Shown here in pieces: positions 17,026-25,820 of a stretch of 64,000 nucleotides of DNA. Under the pieces are notes generated by a model. It worked only from the letters and a program-made list of their open reading frames with translations, was not told the DNA's origin and searched no databases. How positions within the stretch are numbered: position 1 is the stretch's first letter; each line of letters starts with the position of its first letter. A program made the position numbers and the translations under genes. The DNA comes from JAHEEL01 sp963715255 (GTDB taxonomy: Bacteria > Actinomycetota > Acidimicrobiia > Spongiisociales > UBA5794), in assembly GCA_963715255.1 (NCBI GenBank), contig CAVQRN010000003.1, forward strand, positions 239,203-303,202. The letters are read 5' to 3'.

Positions 17026-17512
17026 TCATCCGTCCGCATCGATCAACGCCTTCCAGCGTGCCGGGTCCGTACCGGACGGAGCCGGGCCCGGGTGATATCG
17101 GGCGAACGAGATGGCAAGCTCACCGCAACCCGCCGCTTCGAGGTCGATCGCACCGCGCCGTCCGTGGTCCCGGTACATCCGCATGCGGTTGGTCATCGGC
17201 AAGCCGACCGCATCGAGAACCGTCGCGAACGGACCGGGATACGGCGCCGATGTTCGCCTGCCGCTTGCCGATGTCATGAACAAGAGCTGCTTCGACCGCC
17301 CCCGAGTCATCGGGAAGGGCTGCCCTCACACGACGAGCAACATCAACGGCGTGCCGCTGGTCGGGAGAACTCTGGGACCAGAACAGCTCGGCACACGGGC
17401 CGTCGAGGTGTTCGTGGACGAAGCGCTGATCCTCTGGACCGGGTGGCTCGGCACGAAGATGTCCGAAGAAACGCCCGACGAGATGGCCAGCCTTGTCGAG
17501 GCGACCGGTCAC
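17026..17512 (-). CDS. HD-domain protein (frameshifted)
   Basis: This small metal-dependent phosphohydrolase-like protein (about 161 residues) is read across a shift near 17250. The N-terminal part contains a conserved H (RHAVDVARRV) and the HD pair (AALVHDIGKRQANIG), typical of HD hydrolases acting on nucleotides. The second part, in another frame, has YPGPFATVLDAVGLPMTNRMRMYRDHG and AISFARYHPG and fits the same protein. The likely start is a GTG overlapping the stop of the DksA-like gene (GTGA). The substrate is unknown. It lies where parA is found in mycobacterial genomes, but the two proteins are unrelated. Confidence 0.7.
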
Positions 17513-17871
17513 GACGCCGCTTTGCACTCCACGCAACGCCGTGCAGCCGGCAGGTACTGGATGCGATCCAGGCCGATCTGCTCGCCGCAGGTCTCACAGA
17601 TCCCGTAGGTGCCGTTGGCGATCTTTCCCAAGGCCACGTTGGCACGGTCGAATCGAATCTTGAGAGCCTCAACGAGTCGGAGAACTTCGGTTCGTTCCGC
17701 GGTGACGGCGCCGGCATCGGCGAATGTATCCCCGTAGTCGACGGAACCGTTGAGTTGCCCGGACTCGTCAGATCCGAGTTCTTCGAGTTGACGGAGGACC
17801 TTGACACGTTCCTCGATGAGGAATGCTTCGGCAGCAGCAGTATCGATCGTCTCGGTCATTGGGAAACTCAT
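17509..17871 (-). CDS. DksA/TraR-type zinc finger protein (120 aa)
   Basis: The N-terminal half is helical (EAFLIEERVKVLRQLEEL, then ERTEVLRLVEALKIRFDRANVAL). The C-terminal half holds a four-cysteine zinc finger: GICETCGEQIGLDRIQYLPAARRCVECKA. This is the DksA/TraR (RbpA-unrelated) arrangement. Such proteins enter the secondary channel of RNA polymerase or act as general regulators. The coiled-coil tip Asp pair of true DksA is not clearly seen, so ppGpp-type function is not assured. It is translationally coupled to the HD-domain gene and follows xerD closely. Confidence 0.85.
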   Translation of the reverse strand: MSFPMTETIDTAAAEAFLIEERVKVLRQLEELGSDESGQLNGSVDYGDTFADAGAVTAERTEVLRLVEALKIRFDRANVALGKIANGTYGICETCGEQIGLDRIQYLPAARRCVECKAAS

Positions 17872-17886
17872 CTCTCCTGTTCGTCC

Positions 17887-18768
17887 CTACCGGGCCCGTG
17901 GATGCGCCGTAAGGTACACCTCGTAGAGGTGTACGGGGGACACGCGCGTGTAGACCTGTGTGGTATTGATACTAGCGTGACCGAGCATTTCTTGGACGCT
18001 TCTCAGATCTGCTCCTCCTTCGACCATGTGTGTCGCTGCTGAGTGGCGGAGGACATGTGGGGAGAGGGAACCCCTTTCGATGCCGGCGCGGCGGCCGTTT
18101 CGCTTGACGATATCCCACATTCCCTGTCGTGTCAGCGACGTTCCTCTGGCATTGAGGAACAGGACATCGCTCCGCTCTCTCTCGCTGAGGAGTTCAAGCC
18201 GGACCGGAAGGTATCTCTCGATCGCGATCCTCGCATGGCTCCCGAGCGGAATGAGACGCTGCTTGTCTCCCTTCCCGGTCACGATCACGGTTCCAGATTC
18301 GAGATCCAGGTCGGTGAGACCCACGGTCACCGTCTCCGTGACACGCGCCCCGGTCGCATACAGGAACTCGAGGATCGCAACGTCTCTGAGACCGAGCAGC
18401 GTTGTCCGGTCGGGTGCATCGAGCAGGTGCTCTACCTGATCGATCGTGAGAGCTTTCGGAAGCGGCCGGGATCTCCGAAGAGTTTCGATCAGAACCGTCG
18501 GGTCTTCGGTCGCGTGACCTTCAACAACAAGGAAGCGGTGATACCCCCGAACAGCGGCGAACTTCCTCGCCCTGGTCGACCGGGCCAAACCGCGGTTCGC
18601 AATATCCGCGACGAAACCCCCGACGTCGCCGGACGTTCCCTCCTTGTCGAGGAATTCGAAGTAGTCGCGGAGGTCGCGCCGGTATGCGGACACCGTGTTC
18701 AAGGAGAGGCCTCGCTCCGACCGCAGAGAGCCCAAGAATTCCTCAGCGTCGGCAGGAAGGGGTGTCAT
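17887..18768 (-). CDS. xerD: Tyrosine recombinase XerD
   Basis: This recombinase resolves chromosome dimers at dif, working with XerC and FtsK. The N-terminal SAM-like domain (AEEFLGSLRSERGLSLNTVSAYRRDLRDYFEFL) precedes the catalytic domain with Arg in YATGARVTETVTVGL, GKGDKQRLIPLG, HVLRHSAATHMVEGGADLR, the MLGHASINTTQVY motif and its nucleophile Tyr. The length of 293 is normal. Its place between a NUDIX gene and the scp genes matches xerD in M. tuberculosis, which separates it from the integrase at 5.3 kb. The start overlaps the NUDIX stop by four bases. Confidence 0.95.
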   Translation of the reverse strand: MTPLPADAEEFLGSLRSERGLSLNTVSAYRRDLRDYFEFLDKEGTSGDVGGFVADIANRGLARSTRARKFAAVRGYHRFLVVEGHATEDPTVLIETLRRSRPLPKALTIDQVEHLLDAPDRTTLLGLRDVAILEFLYATGARVTETVTVGLTDLDLESGTVIVTGKGDKQRLIPLGSHARIAIERYLPVRLELLSERERSDVLFLNARGTSLTRQGMWDIVKRNGRRAGIERGSLSPHVLRHSAATHMVEGGADLRSVQEMLGHASINTTQVYTRVSPVHLYEVYLTAHPRAR

Positions 18769-19295
18769 CGCCCGGCGGCGAGAAGAAGCCCTGCCACCGT
18801 CTTGGCATCGGTGATCACCCCGGCACGAACTTGTTCGACGGCGTGGTCGAGACGCATCCGTACCACGCTGGCGTGATGCTCTTCGGCCCCCGCCGGTCGA
18901 GCCGGTACTGCAGCAAGATCAGTTGCTAGGTAGATCGTGATGCATTCATCGCTGAAGCCGGGAGTTGTGAGGAGATCGGTCAGGTGTTCCAGGTGGCCTG
19001 GTGTGAACCCGATCTCTTCCTCGAGTTCCCGCTCAGCCGTTGCCCGTAGGTCCTCGCCGGGGATATCCAGTTTCCCTGCGGGTATCTCTAGGAGCGGCCG
19101 GCCCACAGGGACCCGATGTTGCTCGATCAAGATCACGTCTTCGCCGATGATCGGGACGACGGCCACGGCCCCGGGATGAGCAACAACGACCCGCTTGATC
19201 ACAGCGCCGTCCGGTGTCGTCACCGTGGCTCGATCAAGTCTGAGGAAGGACTCCTCGGCAATGGTCCTCGACCCGAGAGTCCTGAAGCCACTCAT
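18765..19295 (-). CDS. NUDIX hydrolase, probable ADP-ribose pyrophosphatase
   Basis: The 176-residue protein carries the Nudix box GKLDIPGEDLRATAERELEEEIGFTPG (consensus GX5EX7REUXEEXGU) at about residues 85-107. A following TTPGFSDECITIYLATDL matches the ADP-ribose pyrophosphatase signature, with the Pro downstream of the box. It is likely to hydrolyse ADP-ribose or related nucleoside diphosphate sugars. The start MSGFRTLGSRTIAE lies two bases after the pyrG stop and the stop overlaps xerD. The M. tuberculosis counterpart (Rv1700) occupies the same place. Confidence 0.92.
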   Translation of the reverse strand: MSGFRTLGSRTIAEESFLRLDRATVTTPDGAVIKRVVVAHPGAVAVVPIIGEDVILIEQHRVPVGRPLLEIPAGKLDIPGEDLRATAERELEEEIGFTPGHLEHLTDLLTTPGFSDECITIYLATDLAAVPARPAGAEEHHASVVRMRLDHAVEQVRAGVITDAKTVAGLLLAAGR

Positions 19296-19296
19296 C

Positions 19297-20952
19297 TCAT
19301 CGGTGTGTGACGACCGGCGCCTCCGCGGCCTCGGGCTCGGAGGCCTCTTGGGCGTGCCGGTGCTCGAGTGCCGCGGCGACGAAGCCCGTGAACAAGGGAT
19401 GCGGATCATCAGGTCGAGACTTGAACTCCGGGTGGAACTGCGAGGCGACGAAGAATGGATGCGACGGAAGCTCGATGATCTCGACGAGCCGATCGTCGGG
19501 GGACAAACCAGAGAAGACGAGTCCGGCTGCCTCGAGATCCTTGCGGTATCGGTTGTTGACCTCCCACCGGTGCCGATGTCGCTCGTAGATCACCGACCCC
19601 CCGTAGAGCTCCTCCGTCAGCGTGCCGGCGGTCAATTTCGCCGGGTAGATGCCGAGGCGCATCGTCCCGCCGAGATCTTCGATGTCCGCCTGGTCCTCCA
19701 TCAGATCGATCACGGGATACCGGGTCGTGGGATCGAACTCTGAACTGTGCGCGCCTGCGTACCCAAGCATGTTGCGCGCGAACTCGATTACCGCACATTG
19801 CAGACCGAGGCAGAGGCCGAGGAACGGCACACCCTGTTCGCGGGCATGTCGGATTGCCTCGATCTTCCCCTCGATGCCGCGAATGCCGAAGCCGCCGGGG
19901 ACGAGGATCCCATCGAGACCGTCCAGATGTGTCGCCGCCATGAGACCTTCGATCTCCTCTGCCGGAATCCAGCGGATCTCAACTTCGGTGCCGTTTGCCG
20001 CAGCCGAGTGGCGGAGAGACTCAACGACCGAGAGATATGCATCGGGAAGTTCGACGTACTTGCCGACAAGTCCGATCGTTACCGGTTCGTTCGCATTCTC
20101 CATGCGTTCAACCATCGTTCGCCATGCTTCGAGATCTGGCGCTTCGGTCTCGAGTCCGAGCTCGCGACAGACCACAGCGTCGAGGCCCGCCTCGTTGAGG
20201 GCCAAAGGCACGCCATAGATGTTCGCCACATCAACCATGCTGATCACGGCATCGGGTTCGACATCGCAGAACAGGCTGATCTTGCGCCTGGCTGGATCTT
20301 CAATCGGCCGATCCGATCGCACGACGATCACCTCAGGCAGAATGCCGCGAGAACGCAGTTCGGCCACGCTGTGCTGAGTCGGCTTGGTCTTCAGCTCGTC
20401 GCTGGTCGCGAGGTACGGCACCAACGTCACATGGATGTAGCAGGTGTTCGCGGCTCCGACGTCCTTGCGGATCTGTCGGATGGCTTCCAGGAACGGGAGA
20501 CTCTCGATGTCGCCGACCGTCCCGCCGACCTCAGTGATGACGACGTCGACCTCGTCGTTCTGGCCCAGTTTCCGGATGCGTGACTTGATCTCGTTGGTGA
20601 TGTGAGGAATCACCTGCACTGTGGCTCCGAGGTAGTCACCGCGGCGTTCCTTGCGAATGACCGACTGGTAGATGGAGCCGGTCGTCACGTTGGAGTCCCG
20701 TCTGAGGTGAACACCCGTGAACCGCTCGTAGTGGCCGAGGTCGAGATCGGTCTCCCCGCCGTCATCGGTGACGAAAACCTCACCATGCTCGAACGGGTTC
20801 ATCGTGCCGGGGTCAACGTTGATGTACGGGTCGAGCTTCTGGAGCGTCACGCGGAGTCCCCGCGATTCGAGCAGCCTCCCGAGAGATGCGGAAGTGATCC
20901 CCTTGCCCAGACTTGACGTCACCCCACCGGTGACAAATACGTGTTTGGTCAC
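19297..20952 (-). CDS. pyrG: CTP synthase
   Basis: This enzyme converts UTP to CTP with glutamine and ATP. The N-terminal amidoligase domain shows KHVFVTGGVTSSLGKGITSASLG, DPYINVDPGTMNPFEHGEVFVTDDGGETDLDLGHYERF (spread over residues 1-80) and EVGGTVGDIESLPFLEA. The C-terminal class I glutamine amidotransferase domain has GGFGIRG, the nucleophile Cys in FLGLCLGLQCAV, and the His-Glu pair in ASQFHPEFKSRP. The length of 551 is normal. The GTG start is preferred because the family begins with (M)TKHVFVTGG, and a GGTGGAG site lies upstream. It ends directly before the NUDIX gene. Confidence 0.97.
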   Translation of the reverse strand: MTKHVFVTGGVTSSLGKGITSASLGRLLESRGLRVTLQKLDPYINVDPGTMNPFEHGEVFVTDDGGETDLDLGHYERFTGVHLRRDSNVTTGSIYQSVIRKERRGDYLGATVQVIPHITNEIKSRIRKLGQNDEVDVVITEVGGTVGDIESLPFLEAIRQIRKDVGAANTCYIHVTLVPYLATSDELKTKPTQHSVAELRSRGILPEVIVVRSDRPIEDPARRKISLFCDVEPDAVISMVDVANIYGVPLALNEAGLDAVVCRELGLETEAPDLEAWRTMVERMENANEPVTIGLVGKYVELPDAYLSVVESLRHSAAANGTEVEIRWIPAEEIEGLMAATHLDGLDGILVPGGFGIRGIEGKIEAIRHAREQGVPFLGLCLGLQCAVIEFARNMLGYAGAHSSEFDPTTRYPVIDLMEDQADIEDLGGTMRLGIYPAKLTAGTLTEELYGGSVIYERHRHRWEVNNRYRKDLEAAGLVFSGLSPDDRLVEIIELPSHPFFVASQFHPEFKSRPDDPHPLFTGFVAAALEHRHAQEASEPEAAEAPVVTHR

Positions 20953-21016
20953 GTTGCACTCCACCTCGGAAGGCCGCAGCATACCGGACGCGTTCCGCTG
21001 AGCGCGTCACCGCCTG

Positions 21017-22615
21017 TCACGAAGCGCCGGCGATCGTCAGGAGCTCCGCAGCGTGTTCGCGGCCCCGTTCGCTGTCGGGGAGTCCTGCGAGCATCCGCGA
21101 CAGCTCCTCCAGTCGCTCGTCGCCCTGCAGCTCAGAGACCGCTGCGGTATTGCCATCCCTGCGAACGACGAAGTGGGTCTCGGCATAGGCCGCAACCTGT
21201 GGAAGATGTGTCACGCAGAACACCTGTCTTCCAGCCGCGAGATCCCTGAGCTTCCTTCCCATGACGAGCGCCGTCGCTCCCCCGGTTCCCGCGTCGATCT
21301 CGTCGAACGCGATGATCGACGCATCCGATGTTCCCGAGGCGAGTCGCAGTGCGAGGATGAGTCGGCTCAGCTCTCCGCCCGATGCGATCTTGGCCACCGG
21401 GCCGGGCACCAATCCTTGGTCGGAGGCGAATTCGAGGACCACCTGGTCTGCTCCCTCCGGGCCGGGATCTCGTTCGGTGACTCGGAACGCAACGTACGGG
21501 TCGGAGAAGCCCAGATCCCGAAGGTGCCCGATCGCGGTCGCGGAAATGCGCTCACCGGTCTTTCTGCGTTGCCGTCTCAGCGCTCCCGCTGCTTCAGTCA
21601 CGTCGGTACGAGCCAATGCAAGAACTCCGGCGATCTCATCCGACCGGTGAAGGAGGGTTTCCAGCTCTTCCGCTCGATCGGTCGCTTCTGCCTCGAACAC
21701 GAGGACGGCGTCCAGGTCGTTGCCGTACTTGCGCTTCAGATCACCGAGTAGAGCGAGGCGCTGCTCGACCCGCTCGAGGTCCTCAGGATCATGATCGAGA
21801 TCTGCGCTCACCCGATCGATCTCGCTGTTGAACTCAGCGAGCAGTTCGTTGAGTTGCGCGCTCATGTCAGCGAGTGGCGAGAGCGACGGTGCGGTGCGCG
21901 AAGCGGCACGAAGTTCCCGATCGGCGTTTTCGAGTGCTGCCGACGCCCCGGTCTCCCCGGCAGCGTTCTGCACTGCTGCGAGGCGTTCCCGGAGTTCCTC
22001 GGAGTTCCGGAGACGGGAGGCTCGCTCCGCTATCTCTGCGTCCTCTCCCGCAACGAAGCCGGCGGCAGCGATCTCATCTCTCTGGAAGCGAACCATGTCG
22101 AGTTCCCGCTCAAGGGCGCGACGGTCACCGCCAAGCGCAGCTGCCTGCTCCTCGGTGACGACGAGAGTCTCCCATGCAGCCCCGTACCGGGCTAGGGCTT
22201 GTCGCCCGGCTTCCGCCATGGCCCCGTCGAGGAGACGCCGAACAGCTCTTGGCTCACTCAGCAGCGTTCGATCGTGCTGCCCGACGACATCGAGCACGCC
22301 GAGCAGGGCTGCGGCCAGGTCTCCTGCGGTTGCCATCGCCCCATCAATCGAAGCACGCGAGCGCCTGCGATCAACGCTGCGACCAAGGATGTGTTCTTCA
22401 CTACCTTCGACGAATCGTGCCTCGACGGTGGTCGTGTCTCCGTTCGGACCGATCTGGTCCTTGCGTGCCTGCTCGCCACGAAGCAGTCGCAGGGCTCCGA
22501 GGAGCAGTGTCTTCCCGGTCCCCGTCTCTCCTGTGATCACCACGAGACCCGGCCCCGGCTCGAGGTGGGCGATCGGGATCAGCCCAAGGTTGCCAACGGA
22601 CAACTCGTCAAGCAT
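21017..22615 (-). CDS. recN: DNA repair ATPase RecN
   Basis: RecN is an SMC-like protein that acts early in double-strand break repair. The Walker A (VVITGETGTGKTLLLGALRLL) and the first domain (MLDELSVGNLGLIPIAHLEP) are N-terminal. A central coiled-coil region of roughly 250 residues follows, and the C-terminus has SGGELSRLILALRLA (signature), IIAFDEIDAGTGGATALVMG (Walker B) and QVFCVTHLPQVAAYAETHF. At 532 residues it is slightly short for the family (about 550-590), owing to a compact coiled coil. The start overlaps the nadK stop by eight bases, as in mycobacteria (Rv1695-Rv1696). Confidence 0.96.
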   Translation of the reverse strand: MLDELSVGNLGLIPIAHLEPGPGLVVITGETGTGKTLLLGALRLLRGEQARKDQIGPNGDTTTVEARFVEGSEEHILGRSVDRRRSRASIDGAMATAGDLAAALLGVLDVVGQHDRTLLSEPRAVRRLLDGAMAEAGRQALARYGAAWETLVVTEEQAAALGGDRRALERELDMVRFQRDEIAAAGFVAGEDAEIAERASRLRNSEELRERLAAVQNAAGETGASAALENADRELRAASRTAPSLSPLADMSAQLNELLAEFNSEIDRVSADLDHDPEDLERVEQRLALLGDLKRKYGNDLDAVLVFEAEATDRAEELETLLHRSDEIAGVLALARTDVTEAAGALRRQRRKTGERISATAIGHLRDLGFSDPYVAFRVTERDPGPEGADQVVLEFASDQGLVPGPVAKIASGGELSRLILALRLASGTSDASIIAFDEIDAGTGGATALVMGRKLRDLAAGRQVFCVTHLPQVAAYAETHFVVRRDGNTAAVSELQGDERLEELSRMLAGLPDSERGREHAAELLTIAGAS

Positions 22616-23405
22616 GGGCGAGGCCGAATTGGTGTCGCACGGCCTGGGGAAACGGGTGCGTGTCGAGCGTCATGAACCTGGTTGCCCGTGAACCCCGGGA
22701 GACGACGACGCTCGCACCGGGTTCGACGGTCGCGATCTCTTGCCCGTCGACGTTCACTCGTGCGGGTCGGTCGATTTCCACGGTCACGGTGATTTCGGCG
22801 TCCGGGGACACAACGATGCTTCGCGACAACAGACTGTGAGGGGCGATCGGCGTGAGGACGAGAGCCTCCACCTCTGGATCGACGACCGGGCCGCCGGCGG
22901 AGAGCGAGTACGCGGTCGATCCGATCGGCGTTGCGATGATCATGCCATCGGTTCGATATTCCGCGAACCGGCGGCCGTTGATTGCAACGCTGATCTCGAT
23001 GATCCGTTCGCTCGCGACCTTCTCGATGACCACGTCGTTGACCCCGGTCGCCGAGAAGCCCGGTCCCTCAACGCCGACCATCATCGCGGAGAACACGCGG
23101 AGCCTTCCTTGTTCGAGGGCCTCAGCGAACGCGTCAATCTCGCTGACCGCGAATTCAGCCAGGTAGCCGACACGGCCAACGTTGATCCCTGCGATGGGGA
23201 TCCCGGTGTCGAGTGCGAGCCGCGCCGCTCTCAACACAGTTCCGTCGCCACCAACACCGATCACTGCTTCGACACCCGCCGGGACGGCATCACCGGCCAC
23301 GGTGATCGCCTCCACACCGCGCTCAAGGCAGGCCGCAACCAAAACCTTCGCTGCATCCGCTGCGTGTGGCTTCTCGTCATGGACGACAACGGCGATTTGC
23401 TTCAC
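22608..23405 (-). CDS. nadK: NAD kinase
   Basis: NadK phosphorylates NAD to NADP. The 265-residue protein has the GGDG motif (VIGVGGDGTVLRAARLA), the conserved NVGRVGYLAEFA, the substrate segment RTDGMIIATPIGSTAYSLSAGGPVVDP, and the C-terminal APHSLLSRSIV and NVDGQE. These are the hallmarks of the family. It overlaps recN downstream and tlyA upstream, the order found throughout actinobacteria. Confidence 0.96.
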   Translation of the reverse strand: MKQIAVVVHDEKPHAADAAKVLVAACLERGVEAITVAGDAVPAGVEAVIGVGGDGTVLRAARLALDTGIPIAGINVGRVGYLAEFAVSEIDAFAEALEQGRLRVFSAMMVGVEGPGFSATGVNDVVIEKVASERIIEISVAINGRRFAEYRTDGMIIATPIGSTAYSLSAGGPVVDPEVEALVLTPIAPHSLLSRSIVVSPDAEITVTVEIDRPARVNVDGQEIATVEPGASVVVSRGSRATRFMTLDTHPFPQAVRHQFGLAHA

Positions 23406-24194
23406 GATTGGCTCTCCTCAAGGACGATCGCTCGTACGGTACCGGCATCGACGAGTCGTTCCGTGATCCTGCCGTGAACGAGGAACTCACGGTTCCCTTC
23501 CGCGCCAGTGATCGAAGAGACGACGAGTCCGATCACTCCTATTCCGTTGGCGGCCAGAGCGTCCGCTGCCTGCTCGATGGCGAGCACATGAGCGTCTGGA
23601 TCCCGGACGATGCCGCCCTTCCCAACGAGCTCCTTCCCGACCTCGAATTGGGGCTTCACGAGGAGCACCCAGTCCGACACGTTCGAGCCGAGGGATGCCA
23701 GTTGGGGCGCGACAAGTGCAAGGGAGATGAAGGACAGATCTGCGACAACGAGGTCGAACGGGGCACCGAGCGCCTCCGGATCGGCGTGCCGGATGTTCGT
23801 GCGTTCGACCACGGTCACCCGTCCGTCAGTTCGAATCCGGTGATGCATTTGGCCATATCCCACGTCAACCGCAACCACATTGGATGCGCCTCTTTGTAGC
23901 AGGCAATCGGTGAAGCCTCCCGTGGAGGCGCCAACGTCGACCGCAGTTCGTCCGTCGACCGGGACGTCGAAGGTATCAAGTGCTCCGTCGAGCTTGACCC
24001 CGAGCGCGACTGACGAAACGTGCAGGCGGTGTATCGACGAATACCGGATCTTCCGGAGCGACGAGCGTTGACGGTTTTGGCGCGGGGTTGTCTCGAACCC
24101 TGACAAGACCGGTCTCGATCACTCGCCGTGCCTCAGCGCGTGACGGTACGAGCTTGCGCCGGACCAACTCGGTGTCGAGACGTCTCCTGGTCAG
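23402..24194 (-). CDS. tlyA: TlyA family 2'-O-methyltransferase / haemolysin-like (frameshifted)
   Basis: TlyA methylates 16S and 23S rRNA and influences capreomycin sensitivity. The N-terminal S4 domain (TRRRLDTELVRRKLVPSRAEA) and the FtsJ-like methyltransferase domain (GRTAVDVGASTGGFTDCLL, VAVDVGYGQMHH, DLVVADLSFISLALV, LVKPQFEVGKE) lie in two frames, with a shift near 24020. Together they give about 264 residues. Family comparison places the start at a CTG that overlaps the stop of the 58-aa gene (CTGA), or at a TTG eight to nine codons later (24167). Neither is an ordinary ATG. Its neighbours are those of M. tuberculosis tlyA. Confidence 0.9.
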
Positions 24195-24367
24195 GGCGTG
24201 ACGCTCCCGGCGCCCCCGTCGACGTTGTCGAGGGCGTTGCCAAGCAGGCGAGCGATCTCCTCTGCCTTCTCGGGAGCTTCGGCTGGTTCTGACTGCTGGA
24301 GCTCAGCTTCGAGCGCATCCAGATCAGTGATGGGATCGGTCACGGATTCGTTCGGGTTCTGCACCAT
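24191..24367 (-). CDS. Small acidic conserved protein (58 aa)
   Basis: The acidic, helical protein (DLDALEAELQQSEP, AEEIARLLGNALDNVDGG) has no membrane segment. A protein of the same size and position (Rv1693) lies between the HAD phosphatase and tlyA in M. tuberculosis, so the locus is conserved. The function is unknown. Its stop overlaps the start of tlyA, implying coupled translation. Confidence 0.7.
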   Translation of the reverse strand: MVQNPNESVTDPITDLDALEAELQQSEPAEAPEKAEEIARLLGNALDNVDGGAGSVTP

Positions 24368-24374
24368 GGATCCA

Positions 24375-25187
24375 TTATCCCCGGTTCTCGGCGTGTTCGG
24401 GCAATACGAGGCTCGGCAGGTCCGCGATCGTGGCGATCGTGTGGTCCGGTTGGAGGCTCGACGGCAGCGGGTCGTGGTGGTCGGTGACGCCGCTGAGCAC
24501 GAGGATCTTCCCCCATCCTGCGTCGGCTGCCAACGCGAGATCGGTATCGGGACGGTCCCCGACCATCCAGACCTCTCCGTGTTCGATCTTCCGTTCGATG
24601 AGATCACGCATCGGTCGATTCGGCTTGCCGCACACGATCGCTGTCTTCCCGGTCGCCCGCTCCACGGCAGCCACGATCGACCCGGCCCCCGGATATCGCG
24701 CATTTGGCATCGGATACGTCGCATCGTCGTTCGTTGCTATGAACCTCGCCCCTCGACCGATGGCGACAACAGCACGGGTGAGCCGCTCGTACGAGAGCCC
24801 GAGATCAAGTCCTACGACAACCGCGCCGGCGTCGGTGGGATCGGTCGTGAGCTCGATCCCGGCCCCTGAGAGGGTCGCGCTGAGTTCGTCGGACCCGAGC
24901 ACGAGGCACTTCTCGCCGGTGTCCCGCAGCAAATTCGCAGCAGCGAGCCCCGAGGTGATGACCGATCCCGGGTCCGGAACAAATCCGGTCCGGTGCGCGA
25001 TGTTCCCGACCACCGTCTCGACGGATCGTACAGAATTGTTGGTGGCGAACAGGATCTGATGCCCGGCGTCCCGAAGAGCCGAGAGTGCTTCACCGGCGCC
25101 CGGAACCGCGGTGCTGTCGAGGTAGACAACCCCGTCGAGATCGAATACGAACGTCTTCTGCGAACCGCCTGAAAGGGTGCCCGTCAT
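24375..25187 (-). CDS. HAD-superfamily phosphatase, NagD-like
   Basis: This cytoplasmic phosphatase has 270 residues. HAD motif I FVFDLDGVVYLDS near residue 15 has both aspartates. Motif II is in the FATNNSVRS threonine/serine region, Lys occurs in IVCGKPNRPM, and motif III/IV is MVGDRPDTDLALAADAGWGKILVLSG. The cap (about residues 75-180) is of the NagD/C2 type. The likely substrates are phosphoglycolate, glycerol-3-phosphate or nucleotides. In M. tuberculosis the equivalent Rv1692 is a glycerol-3-phosphate phosphatase. The start overlaps the GNAT gene stop (ATGA). Confidence 0.93.
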   Translation of the reverse strand: MTGTLSGGSQKTFVFDLDGVVYLDSTAVPGAGEALSALRDAGHQILFATNNSVRSVETVVGNIAHRTGFVPDPGSVITSGLAAANLLRDTGEKCLVLGSDELSATLSGAGIELTTDPTDAGAVVVGLDLGLSYERLTRAVVAIGRGARFIATNDDATYPMPNARYPGAGSIVAAVERATGKTAIVCGKPNRPMRDLIERKIEHGEVWMVGDRPDTDLALAADAGWGKILVLSGVTDHHDPLPSSLQPDHTIATIADLPSLVLPEHAENRG

Positions 25188-25727
25188 GCCGACCCCTCGG
25201 ACGGGTCACGGGACTCTTCGATGAAATCCTCGGTCCTGGCATCCGAACGATGCATGATGATCGACCGTGCCTTGAATCCGTTCGATTCGAAGAAGTTCTT
25301 CGCCAAGCGATGTCCCGGGCTCGACACGGGCATCAAATAGGTCGATCCCACGACCTTCCAGACGCTCCATTGCGAGATCGAGCATCGCCGCACCAACGCC
25401 GACCCCCCTTGCCTCGTGGTCGGTGAAGATGAACTGCACGACACCGATGCGTCGATCGGTCATCGGTTCGAGGAGTGGTTCCTCGATCGCGACGAGAAAT
25501 CCGACCGTCACACCATCGATCTCTCCGACGATGACCGTGGTGTGGTCTTCGTTCACCAGGGAGATGAGAGACGATTCGATCGGCGCATCAAGCCCATCGG
25601 CAGTCGGCCAGATGCCGCGAATCGCCGACTGCTCTGCCGACAGCTCCCCGTACATGCGCAGCAGGTCGGGGAGGTCATCGACCGTCGCTCGCCGCGCGGC
25701 AGTCTTCATTGGATCGTTCATGGACAT
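25184..25727 (-). CDS. GNAT acetyltransferase (frameshifted)
   Basis: Read across a shift near 25320, this gives about 180 residues. It has the GNAT fold: N-terminal RRATVDDLPDLLRMYGEL, central VGFLVAIEEP and VVQFIFTDHEARGVGVGAAMLDLAMERLEG, the last carrying the acetyl-CoA-binding R/GxGxG/A stretch (RGVGVG). The C-terminal GHRLAKNFFESNGFKARSIIMHR is in the second frame. The start is one of three closely spaced methionines; MSMNDP is chosen. The substrate is unknown. It is the upstream neighbour of the HAD gene and may be co-transcribed with it. Confidence 0.85.
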
Positions 25728-25820
25728 GGGCACATGATGGTCTGAGTCCTGGGACAAGCGTAAGTGTGTTGAATCGTGAATCCGCGAGCGACGTCACTCG
25801 CGCCGGGGTGGGGCGTGGAT

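Noticed and set aside
17092..18042. Plus-strand open frame across the HD, DksA-like and xerD genes
   Set aside because: It runs antisense through three recognisable genes and has no ribosome binding site or domain.
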